A stretch of 21,455 bases of DNA from Nocardioides sp. GTDB taxonomy: Bacteria; Actinomycetota; Actinomycetes; Propionibacteriales; Nocardioidaceae. The notes below the pieces were generated by a model. It was not told where the DNA came from and did not search any database. It saw only the letters and a program-made list of their open reading frames with translations. Each line of letters begins with the position of its first letter. Positions within the stretch are counted from its first letter, which is position 1. The position numbers and the translations under genes are program-made. Positions 8,696-14,240 of this stretch are shown in pieces. The DNA is taken from the NCBI GenBank assembly GCA_003519585.1, contig DOWL01000123.1, positions 1 through 21,455 of the forward strand. Reading direction: 5' to 3'.

Positions 8696-9436
8696 TCAGA
8701 CCCCCAGCACCGCCCACATCGTGGCCAACGTGAGCAGCGATGCGCGCCGGAAGAACCACAGCGTGTCGGCCGGGAAGTCGCCGACCTCGTTGACCGTCGG
8801 CAGCACCGCACCGACGGTCGCCACGACCACGACGTAGGCGCCGGCGGCGATCACGACAGCCTCGAAGGCGCCGAGCCGCTCCCACAGGCGTACGGCGAGC
8901 GCCACGGCCAGGACCCCGACAATCACCGAGACGAGCTGGAAGGCGAAGTAGTAGCCGGTGCGCTCGCCGATGGTCTCGGCGTTGCCGACGGCAGGTGGCG
9001 TGGCGGGGTACTTCAAGAAGGGCACCAGGGCGACGGCCACGAAGCCGACGAGTGCTACCACTGCCGTGGACTGGGCGGGCGACAGCCGGCCCAGCCGGCC
9101 GACGACGGCCGCTGCGACCAGCGCGAGGATCCCGCCCAGCGCGACGCCCACGGCGAGGGTGCCGGTGGCGAGGCCGAAGGTGCGCTGGTTGTCACGCGAG
9201 ACCTCGGTGCCGCCCCCCTCGTCGCCGTGCGAGTGTGTCGCTCCGTCGTCGTGGGAGTGCGGCTCGGCCTCATCGGCAGGCGCCTCGGCGGCGCCGGCCT
9301 CCTCGAGCTCGATGGCACGCTCGACGTGCGACTCGCCGACCTGATGGGCGACGAGGAAGGCAGCGATCCCCGCGAGGAGACCGACGAGCAGACCACGGAC
9401 CAAGAAGGCCCGCGCGGTCAGAACGGGCTTCGTCAT
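8696..9436 (-). CDS. cbtA: CbtA, cobalt transporter membrane subunit
   Basis: CbtA is the larger component of a predicted B12-regulated cobalt uptake system that works with CbtB. The 246-residue protein begins MTKPVLTARAFLVRGLLVG. It has about five or six hydrophobic segments, roughly residues 10-33, 80-110, 115-140, 160-185 and 190-215, plus a short hydrophobic C-terminus. A loop after the first helix is rich in histidine and acidic residues (EPHSHDDGATHSHGDE), a likely metal-binding patch. KYPATPPAVGNAETIGERT and WFFRRASL are typical of the family. The ATG at 9436 lies 13 bases after the cbtB stop. Position behind a cobalamin riboswitch and beside cobaltochelatase genes supports cobalt rather than another metal. 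Transport itself is inferred from the family. Confidence 0.9.
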   Translation of the reverse strand: MTKPVLTARAFLVRGLLVGLLAGIAAFLVAHQVGESHVERAIELEEAGAAEAPADEAEPHSHDDGATHSHGDEGGGTEVSRDNQRTFGLATGTLAVGVALGGILALVAAAVVGRLGRLSPAQSTAVVALVGFVAVALVPFLKYPATPPAVGNAETIGERTGYYFAFQLVSVIVGVLAVALAVRLWERLGAFEAVVIAAGAYVVVVATVGAVLPTVNEVGDFPADTLWFFRRASLLTLATMWAVLGV

Positions 9437-9449
9437 CGGGTGCCCCGGC

Positions 9450-9665
9450 TCAGTGGCAGGGGTACCCGAGCAGGTGGCGCCCGTCATGCACCCACTCGTG
9501 GATCGCGGTGCCGGCGGGGATCGAGACGGCCCCCTGGTCGGCGCTCACGAAGAAGATCACGATCAGGCCGAGCAGGCCGAAGAGCAGCGCCCAGGGGGCG
9601 AGCTCACGAAGCGGGATGGTGGGCGTGGCGACCTCGTGGGTCGGCACAGCGTGCGACTGCGACAT
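9450..9665 (-). CDS. cbtB: CbtB, small cobalt transporter subunit
   Basis: CbtB is the small partner of CbtA. The 71-residue protein has one transmembrane helix (WALLFGLLGLIVIFFVSADQG, about residues 25-44). It ends with the family's histidine/cysteine signature HEWVHDGRHLLGYPCH, taken to bind cobalt. The ATG at 9665 is preceded by a strong GAGGAGG (plus-strand 9670-9676). Directly upstream are a small hairpin and a cobalamin riboswitch, so the gene is very probably repressed by adenosylcobalamin. It is the first gene of the minus-strand group cbtB-cbtA-cobT-cobS. Confidence 0.92.
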   Translation of the reverse strand: MSQSHAVPTHEVATPTIPLRELAPWALLFGLLGLIVIFFVSADQGAVSIPAGTAIHEWVHDGRHLLGYPCH

Positions 9666-9675
9666 CGAACCTCCT

Positions 9676-9694
9676 CAGGGATTCAGCGTCCCTG
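9676..9694 (-). promoter_or_regulatory. Hairpin abutting the cbtB Shine-Dalgarno sequence
   Basis: On the minus strand CAGGGA and TCCCTG form a perfect 6-bp stem with a 7-base loop. The stem ends on the first base of the GAGGAGG ribosome binding site of cbtB. It lies between the riboswitch aptamer and the start codon, where an expression platform is expected. No U tract follows, so control of translation start is more likely than intrinsic termination. Confidence 0.5.
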
Positions 9695-9699
9695 CTTGA

Positions 9700-9835
9700 A
9701 CGGGTTGGTTTGCAGTCCGTCGGGTCTGACTCCACCGACTCTGCTCTCGCGGAGGCGATGTCACAGTAGCGCGACTGTGCCGGACTCTCACCGGCTTCCT
9801 CAGGCCTGCTCCCGGCACTCTAGGGCACTCGCGTC
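9700..9835 (-). ncRNA. Cobalamin riboswitch upstream of cbtBA
   Basis: Read on the minus strand, the leader carries the conserved core GGAAGCCGGTGAGAGTCCGG followed by CACAG, CGCGC and TACTGTGA (plus-strand 9761-9798), the B12-box signature of class I cobalamin riboswitches. GTGCCCTAGAGTGCC lies just 5' and GAGTCAGACCCGACGGACTG on the 3' side. The core shares an identical run with the riboswitch at 16286-16406, across GGAAGCCGGTGAGAGTCCGG and the next four bases. The outer limits are approximate because I could not identify a convincing P1 helix. Placement before a cobalt transporter is a classic use of this RNA. Confidence 0.85.
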
Positions 9836-9856
9836 GTCAGCGGCAGACGCTGTCCA

Positions 9857-9979
9857 CCAGCGCCGCGAACTGTGCGCGGATCGGCGCTGGCAACTGACCT
9901 TGCGACTCGCGCAGGGGCCCGTCAGGGTGCTGGCGCCAGTACAGGACCTACGGCCGGCATTCACACGCGAGCCAGCACC
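9857..9979. repeat. Cluster of dyad repeats sharing a CCAGC/GCTGG core, upstream of the TA-like pair
   Basis: Three symmetrical elements lie within 123 bp. CCAGCGCCG (9857-9865) and CGGCGCTGG (9882-9890) form a perfect 9-bp inverted repeat. CTGGCGCCAG (9930-9939) is a perfect 10-bp palindrome, extending to 16 bp with one mismatched pair. GGTGCTGGC (9926-9934) and GCCAGCACC (9971-9979) are exact reverse complements. The shared core suggests operator sites for a DNA-binding protein, perhaps autoregulation of the 10081 operon. The stretch 9836-10080 otherwise shows no convincing gene; a weak TACCTT (10015-10020) is a possible -10 for the plus-strand pair. Confidence 0.45.
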
Positions 9980-10080
9980 TTGGGGATCTTGCGTGTCGCC
10001 GTGAGTCCGCGCGGTACCTTCGTGTCGCGGGCTCGTCCCGTGAGCGGGCCGGATTCGCAACACGAGGGAGGTGAAACCAG

Positions 10081-10473
10081 ATGGCCACGACTACCAGACG
10101 CAGCGGCAATGCCCTCGGCGAGTCACGAGTGCTGATCGATGACGTCAAGCCGTTCGCCGTGGTCGACGACCTCGCCGAGCTGAGCGGACCCAGCCGAGGA
10201 GTGGTGACCCTGGACCATTCGATCCTCTGGGCGCCGGGTGGGCCCGACGTTTCTCTCGACACGATCGGAGGCGTACGGCTTGTCTACCGCGCCGTTCTCA
10301 GCGAGGGCACGCGCGCGGACGTGGTCGCGATCTTGAATCGCGACCTCCTGACGCGGGTCTGGGCACGCCTCACCCTGCCGCGCCGGGTGCGCAAAGCCTG
10401 GGAAGACCGGTTCCCGGAGCTCAAGGCCCTCAGCGAGGAACTCGACCACCAGCTCGCCGCCCAGTACGGCTAG
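10081..10473 (+). CDS. Unrecognised 130-residue protein, candidate antitoxin of an AbiEii-like pair
   Basis: The protein is soluble, with no signal peptide or membrane segment. It reads RRSGNALGESRVLIDDVKPFAV at the start region, then a middle stretch LDHSILWAPGGPDVSLD, LVYRAVLSEGTRADVVAILNRD, and a basic C-terminal part LTLPRRVRKAWEDRFPEL. I recognise no named domain. Proteins of this general type are, to my recollection, found directly before AbiEii-like nucleotidyltransferases in actinobacteria, and the next gene is one, 22 bp downstream. That position and the small size suggest an antitoxin or regulator role, by inference only. The ATG has a very good ribosome binding site (GGGAGGTG, 8-9 bases upstream). 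A dyad-rich leader precedes it. It could equally be a housekeeping protein unrelated to defence. Confidence 0.8.
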   Translation: MATTTRRSGNALGESRVLIDDVKPFAVVDDLAELSGPSRGVVTLDHSILWAPGGPDVSLDTIGGVRLVYRAVLSEGTRADVVAILNRDLLTRVWARLTLPRRVRKAWEDRFPELKALSEELDHQLAAQYG

Positions 10474-10495
10474 CCGACAGAGCGCGGAGTCACGC

Positions 10496-11116
10496 GTGGC
10501 CAAGATCCCCGCTGAACGGAACGACGATCGTTCCGCCGGATCCGCCGCGATTCGTGAACACGGGATGATCGATCGGCCCACCGAGGACGTCGACCTTTTC
10601 ACCACACGCGATGCTGTCGGACAGGGCTTCAAAGCAGCTGTCGAGGCGACAATCACCCGGCTGCGCGAGGCTGGATACGAGGTCACCCAGACCCGCGAAG
10701 CCGCCGAATTCGCGCGGCTGGGCGTGCAGACCCCTGAGGGGTCATCAGTCGATATCGACTTGGCCGTGGACTGGCGCCTGGCTCACCCGGTAATCCTCGA
10801 TATCGGTCCCGTATTAGCCCTCGAGGACGCAGTGGGCAACAAGGTCGGCGCGCTGTTCGGTCGTGCTGAGCCTCGCGACTACCTCGACGTCGACGATATC
10901 CGCGCCACTGGCCGATTCAGCGACGAACAATTGCTCGTCGCAGCCGCCGAACGCGACCCCGGGTTCGACTCCACGATGTTTGCGCGGCAACTTCAGCTGG
11001 CGACGTACCTCACTCCTGAAGAGGTATCGCGATACGGCGTCACGCCCAGCCAGCTGGAGGCGATCAAGAGCCGGTGTACTAGCTGGGCGCACGTGTTGCG
11101 AAACGGACTGGGTTAG
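10496..11116 (+). CDS. AbiEii/AbiGii-family nucleotidyltransferase, probable toxin
   Basis: The 206-residue protein matches the AbiEii (DUF1814) nucleotidyltransferase-like family. AGSAAIREHGMIDRPTEDVDLFT (residues 14-36) holds the glycine-serine element and the acidic pair Asp31/Asp33 of the active site; VDIDLAVDWR (85-94) supplies further acidic residues, and NKVGALFGRAEPRDYLDVDDI is a family hallmark. Family members of this kind transfer nucleotides to RNA or other targets and act as type IV toxins. Only 13 residues precede the AGS motif, fewer than usual, so the N-terminus may be shortened. The GTG at 10496 is the first in-frame start after the last stop, with GGAG upstream. Leu107 is encoded by TTA, rare in such high-GC genomes. 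Toxicity is an inference. Confidence 0.85.
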   Translation: MAKIPAERNDDRSAGSAAIREHGMIDRPTEDVDLFTTRDAVGQGFKAAVEATITRLREAGYEVTQTREAAEFARLGVQTPEGSSVDIDLAVDWRLAHPVILDIGPVLALEDAVGNKVGALFGRAEPRDYLDVDDIRATGRFSDEQLLVAAAERDPGFDSTMFARQLQLATYLTPEEVSRYGVTPSQLEAIKSRCTSWAHVLRNGLG

Positions 11117-11133
11117 CGCCAGCGCGGCGGAGT

Positions 11134-11156
11134 GGCTGTCATCCGCATGGCAGTCC
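11134..11156 (+). terminator. Possible hairpin terminator after the TA-like pair
   Basis: GGCTGTCAT and ATGGCAGTCC pair around a CCGC loop with one G-U pair and one bulged base, 17 bases after the stop codon at 11116. No U tract follows. It sits between the plus-strand pair and the converging cobC, where a terminator is expected. The rest of the 97-bp gap shows nothing else. Confidence 0.4.
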
Positions 11157-11213
11157 GCGCTCTGAGCTCGGGGCGTTCGTGGGTTCGTAGGACACGACGT
11201 GCGAGGTCGACCT

Positions 11214-12236
11214 TCACTGCGTCGCGCCACAACATGTCGCGATCGATTCCAACAGTCGTTCGGCCAACTCCGGTGGACGGGCCGCGATGCGCACCCAGCT
11301 CGCGTCCAGGCCGGGGAAGGTGTCTGCTCGTCGTACGGCGATCCCTGCGTCTCTCAGGGCTGCGTGGACGCCGCCGCCGACGCGGGCCAGGACGAACGGG
11401 GCGGAGGACGGGACGTGCTCGATCGCGAGCTCGGTCAGGCCGCGCTCGACGTAGGCCCGCCAGTCCTGCAGTTCACGAGCGCGCCGCGCGCCTTCGGCCA
11501 GGGCTGCTGGCGTCATGCAGGCCAGCATCGCCGCGCTGGCCGGGCTCGAGACCGACCACGGGGTCTGCAGCCTGCGCAGCTCTGAAACCATGCCCGGGTC
11601 GCCGAGCAGGTAACCCGCTCGGATGCCCGGTATCCCCCACTGCTTCGTGAGGCTGCGCAGCACCACGAGACCTTCGCCGGCACGGTCCGCAAGCGAGTGC
11701 GGCTCCCCCGGTACGGCGTCCATGAACGCCTCGTCCACGACCACCACGCGGCCAGGGCGGAGCAGTTGCTCGATGACCTCCGATGGGTGCAGCACACCCG
11801 TCGGGTTGGTCGGGTTGCCCAGCATTACGAGATCCGCATCGCCGGGGACGGCGTCGGGCTCGAAGGTGAAGGGTGGCTCGAGAAGGACCTCAGCGACGTT
11901 CTGACCGGCCGCGGCCAGCGCCGCGTGCGGCTCCGTGAACTGCGGGTGCACGACCACGGGTCGCCGCCACCGACGCCAGCGGGACAGGAGGGTGAAGGCC
12001 TCGGCCGCGCCGGCCGTGGCCAGCACCTCAGCCGGGAGGCGGCCGTGACGATGAGCGATCGCGGCCTCGGCGACGGTGGGGTCCGGGTATGCGCTCGCGC
12101 CTTCGAGCCCGGCCCGGAGGGCGTCGTCCAGCCACCCTGGTCGCGGTCCGGCGTAGACGTTGACGGCGAAGTCGAGCAGCCCGGCACCGACCTCACGGTC
12201 GCCGTGGTGGAGCAGGTCGACCCGACGCTCAGCCAT
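11214..12236 (-). CDS. cobC: CobC, PLP-dependent aminotransferase-like cobalamin protein (Rv2231c type)
   Basis: This is a fold-type I PLP enzyme of the histidinol-phosphate aminotransferase / threonine-phosphate decarboxylase group, thought to supply the aminopropanol phosphate side arm used by CobD. The 340-residue protein shows FAVNVYAGPRPGWLDDAL, NPTNPTG (141-147), VVVDEAFMD with the PLP-binding Asp168, and the Schiff-base Lys198 in SLTKQWGIPGIRAGYLLG. A C-terminal Arg is present in WVRIAARP. The ATG at 12236 is the only in-frame ATG after a TGA just upstream. It lies inside a 10-bp tandem repeat that also holds the cobB stop, and the two genes overlap by 8 bp. I see no clear Shine-Dalgarno sequence, so coupling to cobB is likely. 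The exact reaction is not settled by sequence alone. Confidence 0.92.
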   Translation of the reverse strand: MAERRVDLLHHGDREVGAGLLDFAVNVYAGPRPGWLDDALRAGLEGASAYPDPTVAEAAIAHRHGRLPAEVLATAGAAEAFTLLSRWRRWRRPVVVHPQFTEPHAALAAAGQNVAEVLLEPPFTFEPDAVPGDADLVMLGNPTNPTGVLHPSEVIEQLLRPGRVVVVDEAFMDAVPGEPHSLADRAGEGLVVLRSLTKQWGIPGIRAGYLLGDPGMVSELRRLQTPWSVSSPASAAMLACMTPAALAEGARRARELQDWRAYVERGLTELAIEHVPSSAPFVLARVGGGVHAALRDAGIAVRRADTFPGLDASWVRIAARPPELAERLLESIATCCGATQ

Positions 12237-13599
12237 GGTCAGTCATGGTCGGCCATGGTCGGCCATGGCGGGACGCAGCCTGGGCGAACCGCTGCGCCAT
12301 CGCCGGGTGCCCGGCCCAGTGGGTGTGGAGGTACGACGCGTGGATGGTCGGACCCGCGAAGCCGACGTCTCGGCCCTCGACCGTCCACGCGGCCACCGCG
12401 CCGCGCTCCGGCTGAGTCTGGGTGCGGTGGAACTCGTGGCCTGTGGACAGTTCGCCGGCCCGGGACAGCAGGTTGTCGGTGGTCGCGGTCATCGTGGGAT
12501 AGCGCAAGGTCAGCCGCTCGGTCATCGTCGCCGCCGCGTCGATCGAGCCCACCATGGGAGAGGAGTCCAGTGTCGAACAGAGGTAGAGCAACCCGGCGCA
12601 CTCGGCCACGGTCGGGACGCCGTCCGCGACCGCCGCCGCCAGCTCGCGCCGGAGCATCACGTTGTCGGTGAGCGCGGGTGCGTGCACCTCGGGGAAGCCG
12701 CCCCCGAGATAGATCGCCGCCGTCCCATCGGGGAGGTGCGGATCGACCATCGGGTCGAACACCGCGACCTGGCACCCGGCCGCCCGGAGCAGCTCCTCCG
12801 TCTCGGCGTACCGAAACGTGAACGCACGGCCGCCCGCCATCGCCACGATCGGCGAGCCGGAGACCGGTCGCACCTCCGCGGTTGCGGACCACGGTGTCTC
12901 GATCAGGTCGGGCGCGGTGCGGGCCACCTCGACCACGGCATCCAGGTTGACGTGCTCGGCGATCGCGACGCGCCAGGCGTCGACGACCGCCTCGGCCTGA
13001 TCCTGCTCGGCAGCCGGGACCAGGCCCAGGTGCCGCGACGGGGTGGCGAGCCGGTCGTCGCGCGGGATGACACCGAGCACCGGCAGCCGCAGCGCCGAGA
13101 TCACCTCGGCCGCGTGCCGCGGCGACCCCGCCCGGTTCAGCACGACGGCGGCGACCTCGATGCCCGGCTCGTAGGTCTCGAGTCCGTGCACCACGGCGCC
13201 GACGGTCCGCGAGGAGCGGGAGATGTCGACGACGAGCACCACGGGGCTGCGTGTGAGCCGGGCGACGTGGGCCGTGGAGGCGAACCCCTCGGTGCCGACG
13301 CGGCCGTCGAAGAGGCCCATCACGCCCTCGATGACGGCGAGGTCCGCTGTCACGGGCGTGTGCACACCGTGCAGGAACAGCGGACCGATGCGTCGCTCGC
13401 CGACCAGGTGCGGGTCGAGGTTGCGACCGGGGCGACCGCAGGCCACTGCGTGGTAGCCCGGATCGATGTAGTCCGGGCCCACCTTGTGGCCGCTGATCGT
13501 CATGCCGCGGGCGCGTAGAGCTGCCATCAACCCTGTCGCCACCGTGGTCTTGCCCTGCCCGGTGCCCGGGGCGGCAATGACGATGCGCGGCAGGGTCAC
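12229..13599 (-). CDS. cobB: CobB, hydrogenobyrinic acid a,c-diamide synthase
   Basis: CobB uses ATP and glutamine to amidate the a and c side chains of hydrogenobyrinic acid. The N-terminal CbiA-type ATPase domain has the P-loop APGTGQGKTTVATG, then GHKVGPDYIDPGYH, VIEGVMGLFDG and VVLVVDISRSSRTVGA. The C-terminal class I amidotransferase domain has YLGGGFPEVHAPAL, the nucleophile Cys in PTVAECAGLLYL and the His of IHASYLHTHW. The start at GTG 13599 (VTLPRIVIAAPGTG, 456 residues) is preferred because homology begins there. GTG at 13620, four bases from the cobO stop, would add seven residues. The last residues (PWPTMTDHG) are encoded by a 10-bp tandem repeat at the cobC junction and are not family-conserved. 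Confidence 0.94.
   Translation of the reverse strand: MTLPRIVIAAPGTGQGKTTVATGLMAALRARGMTISGHKVGPDYIDPGYHAVACGRPGRNLDPHLVGERRIGPLFLHGVHTPVTADLAVIEGVMGLFDGRVGTEGFASTAHVARLTRSPVVLVVDISRSSRTVGAVVHGLETYEPGIEVAAVVLNRAGSPRHAAEVISALRLPVLGVIPRDDRLATPSRHLGLVPAAEQDQAEAVVDAWRVAIAEHVNLDAVVEVARTAPDLIETPWSATAEVRPVSGSPIVAMAGGRAFTFRYAETEELLRAAGCQVAVFDPMVDPHLPDGTAAIYLGGGFPEVHAPALTDNVMLRRELAAAVADGVPTVAECAGLLYLCSTLDSSPMVGSIDAAATMTERLTLRYPTMTATTDNLLSRAGELSTGHEFHRTQTQPERGAVAAWTVEGRDVGFAGPTIHASYLHTHWAGHPAMAQRFAQAASRHGRPWPTMTDHG
12232..12271. repeat. Four tandem copies of a 10-bp unit at the cobB/cobC junction
   Basis: Units gccatggtca, gtcatggtcg, gccatggtcg and gccatggcgg follow each other without gaps. On the minus strand each holds an ATG, at 12266, 12256, 12246 and 12236, exactly 10 bp apart and therefore in successive reading frames. 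The 12246 ATG is in the cobB frame and the 12236 ATG starts cobC. Gain or loss of one unit would shift the cobB C-terminus and its relation to cobC. Confidence 0.85.
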
Positions 13600-13607
13600 T
13601 TTGTCCC

Positions 13608-13640
13608 ACTCGACTAGCACTCGACTACCACTCGATGCCT
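13608..13640. repeat. 11-bp tandem repeat at the cobO/cobB junction
   Basis: actcgactagc (13608-13618) is followed directly by actcgactacc (13619-13629) and a partial third copy actcgatgcct. The array spans the cobO stop codon and the alternative cobB start at 13620. It looks like a local duplication that duplicated the end of cobO together with its stop. Confidence 0.7.
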
Positions 13641-14239
13641 CGCTGGCCCTTCTGGCCCCGGTCCATCTGGTGCTTGACCTTGGTCATCTCGGTGACCAGG
13701 TCGGCGGCCTCGAGCAGTGCGGGGTGCGCCCGACGGCCGGTGACCACGACGTACTGGCGGCCGGGCCGATCCCGCAGGGTGTCGACCACGTCGTCCACCT
13801 CGACCCAGCCCCACTCCATCGGGTAGGTGAACTCGTCGAGCACGTAGAGGTCGTGGGTCTCCGCGGCGAGCCGGCGCTTGACCTCGGCCCACCCCTCCGC
13901 CGCCTCGGCGGCGTGGTCGGCCTCTTCCCCGGCCTTGCGCGACCACGACCAGCCGGCGCCCATCTTGTGCCACTCGACCGGGCCACCCTCACCGGTCTCG
14001 AGGTGGAGCGCCCCGAGCCGCTCCAGGACGGTCTGCTCGCCGATCCGCCATTTCGCGGACTTCACGAACTGGAAGACCCCGACGTTCCAGCCCTGGTTCC
14101 AGGCCCGCAGTGCCAGCCCGAAGGCGGCGGTCGACTTCCCCTTGCCGTCACCGGTGTTGACCATCAGCAACGGGAGCTGGCGCCGCTGCGCGGTGGTGAG
14201 CCCGTCGTCCGGTACCTCGGTCGCTCGTCCCTGCGGCAT
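13625..14239 (-). CDS. cobO: CobO, cob(I)yrinic acid a,c-diamide adenosyltransferase
   Basis: CobO adenosylates the cobalt centre using ATP. The 204-residue protein has the CobA/BtuR-type P-loop NTGDGKGKSTAAFG (GDGKGKST at 30-37), then WNVGVFQFVKSAKWRIGE, LYVLDEFTYPMEWGWV, VVVTGRRAHPALLEAADLVTE and the C-terminal KVKHQMDRGQKGQRGIEW typical of this family. The ATG at 14239 begins one base after the stop of the chelatase gene (TGAATG-like spacing), so the two are co-transcribed and probably translationally coupled, under the riboswitch at 16.3 kb. The N-terminal 20 residues before QLPLLMVNTG are variable in the family. Confidence 0.95.
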   Translation of the reverse strand: MPQGRATEVPDDGLTTAQRRQLPLLMVNTGDGKGKSTAAFGLALRAWNQGWNVGVFQFVKSAKWRIGEQTVLERLGALHLETGEGGPVEWHKMGAGWSWSRKAGEEADHAAEAAEGWAEVKRRLAAETHDLYVLDEFTYPMEWGWVEVDDVVDTLRDRPGRQYVVVTGRRAHPALLEAADLVTEMTKVKHQMDRGQKGQRGIEW

Positions 14240-14240
14240 T

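Noticed and set aside
8546..9769. 407-codon open frame on the plus strand across cobT/cbtA/cbtB
   Set aside because: Rich in Gly/Arg/Asp with no family features; it is antisense to cbtA and cbtB, whose motifs are clear, and runs through the riboswitch.
9872..10135. Small open frame in the leader of the TA-like pair
   Set aside because: No convincing ribosome binding site or family features, and it overlaps the well-supported start at 10081 in another frame.
12160..13518. 452-codon open frame on the plus strand antisense to cobB
   Set aside because: Low-complexity shadow; cobB is well supported on the minus strand.
12239..13609. Second minus-strand frame parallel to cobB
   Set aside because: Arg/Gly-rich frame-shifted copy of cobB codons with no motif; its open length only reflects high GC.
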